In this document: positions 60,525-64,000 of the stretch, one piece after another
Position numbering within the stretch: the first letter of the stretch is position 1
How the letters are laid out: the number at the start of each line of letters is the position of its first letter
From: Streptomyces sindenensis
GTDB lineage: Bacteria; Actinomycetota; Actinomycetes; Streptomycetales; Streptomycetaceae
DNA length: 64,000 bases
NCBI RefSeq assembly: GCF_014649035.1
Contig: NZ_BMSG01000002.1
Location: 310,001-374,000, forward strand
Direction: 5' to 3'
Translations under genes and position numbers: made by a program
Notes under the pieces: generated by a model
The model's database searches: none
Seen by the model: the letters and a program-made list of their open reading frames with translations, nothing else
What the model was told of the DNA's origin: nothing

Positions 60525-62020
60525 AGCTCGGCGTCCGCGACCTCGTGGGGCGCCGGTCCCGCGTGAAAGAACCCGGCGTTCGGGGCGTCGAGCTTCCGCA
60601 GGAAGTCGAAGCCCTTCGCGTCCTGGTCGCCGAAGGCGACGAACTGGAAGAACAGCGGCAGCCGCGCCGCGTCCGTGAGGGCCTGCCGGGCGGCCTGCTT
60701 GGCGTCCGGCGGGCCGTCCGTCTGGAAGACCACGAGAGCCGGACCGGTGGCCCCCGCCTTCTCGTAGTCCGCGACGACCTCCTCGACCGCGCGCTCGTAG
60801 TGCGTCCGGCCCAGTCGGCCGAGGCCCGCGTGCAGTTCGTCGACGCGGCCCTCGTGGCCGGAGAGTTCGAGGGTTCCGGTGCCGTCGATGTCCGTCGAGA
60901 AGAAGACGACCCGCACGGTGGCGTCCTCGTCCAGGTGCGCGGCGAGCGCGAGCGTCCGGTCGCCCAGGTGCTGGGCGCTGCCGTCCTTGTAGAACGGCCG
61001 CATCGAGCCGGAGCGGTCGAGCACCAGGTAGACGCGGGCGCGGAGCCCGGTCAGCCCGTGTGCCTTGAGCGCCGCCTGTGCCGCCTTGTACGGGGCGGTG
61101 AGCTGCGGAGCACGCGACTTGACCCGCGCGAGCGTGGTCGCGGGCTTGCCGGGGGCGGGCTCCGGTGCGGCCGGAGCCGGCTCCTCGGCCGCGACGGGGG
61201 CCGTCGGCTCCGGAGTCGCGGGTGCGGCGGGGGTCTCCGGGACGTCGGTGGCCGCCGGGGCCTCCGGTGCCGCCGGGGTTTCCGCGGGGTCCGGGGTCTC
61301 TGCGACGACCGGGGCCTCTGCGGGCTCCGGTGCCGTCGCGGCTTCGGGGGCCTCGGAGGTGTCGGCCGCCGGGGCCTCGGCGGCGGCCTGAGGCGCCTCG
61401 GGGGTGCTCTTCGGGGCCTCGGCCGGTGCTTCCGCCGGGGTCGGTTCAGGCGTGGACTCCTGAGCCGGTGCGGCCTTCGAGGGCTCGTCGAGGTCGAGGT
61501 CGATCGTGATCGGCTCCGGCGCCGACTCGGCCGCCTTGGCTGCCTCGGTCGCGACGGGCTCCTCGGCGTCCGCCGGCTCGTCCGCCGGGACGGGCTCCTG
61601 GGCCTTCTCGGCGGCCACCGGCTCCTCGGCCACCGGCTCCTCGGCCTTCGGCGAGTTCTCCGGGGCGTCCGCCGGAGCGTCGTCCACGGCGTCCTCCGGG
61701 GCGGACCCCTGGGCCGGGACGGTCGGTGACGCCGACGCGGCGGACGCCTTGTCGAAGGCCTCTGCCACCAGGTCGACGGCGAGTGAGTCGTCACGGTCCG
61801 TGGACCCGGCGTCGGAGGACGAGGGGGAGGGCGAGACAGAGGGCGAAGCCGGGGCCGGGATCGACGCCTTCGGCTCCGCCGCGGGCTCGGCCGCCGAAGT
61901 GGTCTCCGGCTCCGTCTCCTTGGGCTGAGTGCGCTCGGCCTGGGGCGGGACGGTGGCCGTGGTCGGCTCGTCCTGCTCCGTGCGGCCGAACACCTTACGC
62001 AGCAAGCTCCGAATGCCCAT
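60458..62020 (-). CDS. VWA-domain protein with long acidic Pro/Ala-rich N-terminal region
   Basis: This 520-aa protein starts with a basic [18 protein letters not shown] and then has about 290 residues rich in Ala, Pro, Glu and Thr with no fold. A C-terminal von Willebrand A domain (about 320-505) has the MIDAS DRSGSM (Asp-x-Ser-x-Ser) and the second loop TDGPPD. It resembles TerF/TerY-type metal-binding VWA proteins; the role is not known, and no ter genes adjoin it. ATG 62020 is chosen since GAAAGG lies eight bases upstream. Its last 67 bases overlap the kinase gene on the other strand. Confidence 0.78.
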   Translation of the reverse strand: MGIRSLLRKVFGRTEQDEPTTATVPPQAERTQPKETEPETTSAAEPAAEPKASIPAPASPSVSPSPSSSDAGSTDRDDSLAVDLVAEAFDKASAASASPTVPAQGSAPEDAVDDAPADAPENSPKAEEPVAEEPVAAEKAQEPVPADEPADAEEPVATEAAKAAESAPEPITIDLDLDEPSKAAPAQESTPEPTPAEAPAEAPKSTPEAPQAAAEAPAADTSEAPEAATAPEPAEAPVVAETPDPAETPAAPEAPAATDVPETPAAPATPEPTAPVAAEEPAPAAPEPAPGKPATTLARVKSRAPQLTAPYKAAQAALKAHGLTGLRARVYLVLDRSGSMRPFYKDGSAQHLGDRTLALAAHLDEDATVRVVFFSTDIDGTGTLELSGHEGRVDELHAGLGRLGRTHYERAVEEVVADYEKAGATGPALVVFQTDGPPDAKQAARQALTDAARLPLFFQFVAFGDQDAKGFDFLRKLDAPNAGFFHAGPAPHEVADAELYREILAGLPDWVAAREADSGA

Positions 62021-62240
62021 GGGCGAGGCCTTTCGCATGAGTTGGGTGCGGTGAATGTCCGACCTGAGGTGAATTCATCCCTGGCCAGGACGGATACGTA
62101 AGGTTAGCGGCCGGATCCGGCCGTTCGCCGGTGCGGCCCGCCCCTGCGTCAACCGAGCCGAAACCGTTCCCGGACCGAGTCCACCGCGGTGTCCATGCCG
62201 ATGTCCACCACCGGCCCCGAAGGAACAGCGGTGGCCCGGA

Positions 62241-62273
62241 CTTCACCCGCCGTTCACCGGGTGTCCCTCGGAC
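62241..62273. promoter_or_regulatory. PHO box (PhoP direct repeats) upstream of phoX
   Basis: Three 11-base units follow one another: CTTCACCCGCC, GTTCACCGGGT and GTCCCTCGGAC. The first two match the PhoP direct-repeat unit GTTCACC-type in streptomycetes. It lies 53 bases before the phoX start, in the 305-bp gap 62021-62325 between the VWA and phoX genes; the rest of the gap shows no other clear feature. Confidence 0.75.
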
Positions 62274-62325
62274 CGGGTGGAGGCGCACCTACCGTCACGC
62301 ACGACACCAGACGGAGGGAATCCAC

Positions 62326-64000
62326 GTGCGTCATCTGCTGCCGTTCATCAGCCCGCATCCCGGTGGGCGTTCCGCCCTGACCTGCCGTTTCCGCTGTGGG
62401 GACGCCTGCTTCAAGGAGACGCCCAACAACAGCGACAACGAGTACGCCGGCGACATCATCGCCGGTGCCGTGTCGCGCCGTTCGATGATGCGCGCCGCCG
62501 CCGTGGTCACCGTCGCCACCGCCGCCGGGACCGCCGCGCTGACCGGCCCGAGCGCCCCGCAGGCCGAGGCCGCCGCGCTGGCCGGACACGGCAACAAGCC
62601 GGGTCGCCCCCACAAACCGGGGGCGTCCGGCGCGCGTGGCCTGCGGTTCTCGCCGGTCGCACCCAACAAGGACGACAAGGTCACGGTCCCCGACGGGTAC
62701 GCCCAGAACGTGGTGATCCGCTGGGGCGAGCCGATCCTGCGCGGCGCGCCCGCCTTCGACCCGGACAAGCAGACGGCGAAGGCGCAGGCGGGCCAGTTCG
62801 GTTACAACAACGACTTCCTCTCCCTGCTCCCGCTGCGCGGCGAGCGCGGCCGGCAGGTGATGGTCGCGAACCATGAGTACACGGACGAGATCCTCATGTT
62901 CCGCGGCTACGATCCGGCCAACCCGACCCGTGAGCAGGTGGAGATCGCCTGGGCGGCACACGGACTCTCCGTGGTCGTCGTCCAGGAGGAGCACCGCACC
63001 GGAAAGCTGGGCCCGGTCAACCGGCACCCGCTGAACCGCCGGCTGACCGCGACCAGCGAGTTCCGCATGACGGGTCCGGCAGCGGGGAGCGCCCTCCTGC
63101 GCACATCGGCCGACCGCACCGGCCGCAAGGTGCTCGGCACCCTCAACAACTGTGCGGGCGGCACCACTCCGTGGGGCACCACGCTGCACGGCGAGGAGAA
63201 CTTCAACCAGTACTTCGCCAACGGCACCACCGCCATGCACAAGCGGTACGGAATCGGCACCGGCGCCTCCGAGCGCAAGTGGGAGCAGTTCGACCAGCGG
63301 TTCGACCTGGCGAAGGAGCCCAACGAGGCCAACCGCTTCGGGTGGGTCGTCGAACTCGACCCGTACGACCCGGACTCCACCCCGCGCAAGCGGACCGCGC
63401 TGGGCCGGTTCAAGCACGAGGCGGCGCAGCCCCGGCTCACCTCCGACGGCCGCCCGGTCGTCTACATGGGCGACGACGAGAAGTTCGACTACCTGTACAA
63501 GTTCGTCTCCAGCAAGCGGATGAAGAAGGGGAACTCGCGTGCCGCCCGCGAGCACAACCTGACGCTGCTCGACGAGGGCACGCTGTACGTCGCCAAGTTG
63601 ACCGGCGACTCGCCGGTCAACGAGATCGACGGCACCGGAAAGCTCCCCAACGACGGGGAGTTCGACGGCAGCGGGGTCTGGATTCCGCTGGCCACCGGCA
63701 CCACCTCGCACGTCCCGGGCATGACCGCCGAGGAGGTGTACGTCTACACGCGGCTCGCCGGTGACAAGGTCGGCGCGACCAAGATGGACCGCCCCGAGGA
63801 CGTCGAGCCCTCGCCGCGCAGCGGCCGGGTCTACGTGGCGCTCACCAACAACTCGGACCGCGGCAAGGAGGGCAAGCCCGGCGCGGACGAGGCGAACCCG
63901 CGCAACGCCAACAAGCACGGTCAGATCCTGGAGCTCGCGGAGAACTGGGACGACCCGGCGAGCGACGGCTTCGCCTGGCGGCTGTTCCTCGTGGCGGGTG
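62326..64000 (+). CDS. phoX: PhoX-type alkaline phosphatase (cut by the window end)
   Basis: Only the first 558 codons are present, in frame to the last base. After an unusually long N-terminus (with Cys-rich CRFRCGDACF, 20-29) comes a twin-arginine signal SRRSMMR (50-56) with a hydrophobic stretch to about 73. Conserved PhoX text follows: NNCAGGTTPWGTTLHGEENF (about 275-294) and MGDDEKFDYLYKFVS (about 383-397). PhoX is a Ca/Fe-dependent phosphatase exported folded by Tat, used under phosphate limitation. GTG 62326 follows GGAGGGAATCCAC, and a PHO box lies upstream. Confidence 0.92.
   Translation, partial: MRHLLPFISPHPGGRSALTCRFRCGDACFKETPNNSDNEYAGDIIAGAVSRRSMMRAAAVVTVATAAGTAALTGPSAPQAEAAALAGHGNKPGRPHKPGASGARGLRFSPVAPNKDDKVTVPDGYAQNVVIRWGEPILRGAPAFDPDKQTAKAQAGQFGYNNDFLSLLPLRGERGRQVMVANHEYTDEILMFRGYDPANPTREQVEIAWAAHGLSVVVVQEEHRTGKLGPVNRHPLNRRLTATSEFRMTGPAAGSALLRTSADRTGRKVLGTLNNCAGGTTPWGTTLHGEENFNQYFANGTTAMHKRYGIGTGASERKWEQFDQRFDLAKEPNEANRFGWVVELDPYDPDSTPRKRTALGRFKHEAAQPRLTSDGRPVVYMGDDEKFDYLYKFVSSKRMKKGNSRAAREHNLTLLDEGTLYVAKLTGDSPVNEIDGTGKLPNDGEFDGSGVWIPLATGTTSHVPGMTAEEVYVYTRLAGDKVGATKMDRPEDVEPSPRSGRVYVALTNNSDRGKEGKPGADEANPRNANKHGQILELAENWDDPASDGFAWRLFLVAG

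Noticed and set aside
60458..62020. Tellurite resistance (ter) system around the VWA protein
   Set aside because: No TerD, TerC or TerZ genes adjoin it and the VWA domain is common in other contexts.

Overview
The window is very GC-rich, uses GTG and TTG starts freely, chains genes through ATGA/GTGA stop-start overlaps, and carries many actinomycete-only families: mycothiol-dependent isomerase, bacterial proteasome activator, an AfsR/SARP regulator, STPK receptors, DUF6458 and DUF4232. It is almost certainly Streptomyces or a very close relative. Three perfect 14-bp GTTTCACGTGAAAC palindromes, identical to the Streptomyces ParB site parS as I recall it, suggest an oriC-proximal core region of the linear chromosome. 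I saw no rRNA, tRNA, CRISPR array, insertion sequence, prophage or antibiotic cluster.

Layout. Positions 1-6857 hold phenylacetate genes: paaB (partial) and paaA leftward, paaN leftward, and a divergent TetR repressor. Between them sits a coupled trio of a DUF5819 protein, an HTTM membrane protein and a SpoU methylase. At 6939-11409 a leftward Lrp regulator faces the first branched-chain 2-oxoacid dehydrogenase operon (E1a, E1b, E2). A mobA-like/DUF6457 fusion, moeA and a K+ channel follow, then a quinone oxidoreductase facing bpa and an ABC exporter operon with a PadR regulator (17066-21403). Two Ser/Thr receptor kinases are divergent at 22376-25968. A phosphotransferase and a PPOX-fold protein follow. 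A DevR-like orphan response regulator diverges from a second dehydrogenase operon (28829-32423). Positions 32509-41769 hold a D,D-carboxypeptidase, a CDF efflux gene with a CmtR-type sensor, a GntR-MFS pair, a mycothiol-type isomerase, a nitrilase-like hydrolase, a LURP-one protein, an NHL/thioredoxin protein and a lipoprotein. From 41940 come a SARP-NB-ARC regulator, DUF6458, an M18 aminopeptidase, an acyl-CoA dehydrogenase, SseB-like, a broken pirin gene, an AI-2E-family protein and a SpoIIE-type phosphatase. The end holds aspS, an L,D-transpeptidase, metG, a two-component pair, a VWA protein and phoX, cut by the window edge.

How the genes work together. Catabolism of phenylacetate and of branched-chain 2-oxoacids yields acyl-CoA. 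The same near-palindrome lies before paaA, between paaN and the TetR gene, and, with small changes, before the first bkd operon, so one repressor may link the two pathways. Neither dehydrogenase operon encodes E3, which must come from elsewhere. Signalling and envelope genes fill much of the rest.

Most unusual items: a DUF5819-HTTM pair resembling the SdpA/SdpB logic without a toxin gene; a pirin gene that lost its metal-binding segment through an out-of-frame deletion; a response regulator with a Streptomyces dispersed repeat inserted in frame in its DNA-binding domain; parS sites placed on a start codon and on a terminator; and a PHO box before phoX. Nothing here looks like a wholly new multi-gene system. 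Function calls rest on motifs and remembered families, since no database search was possible.
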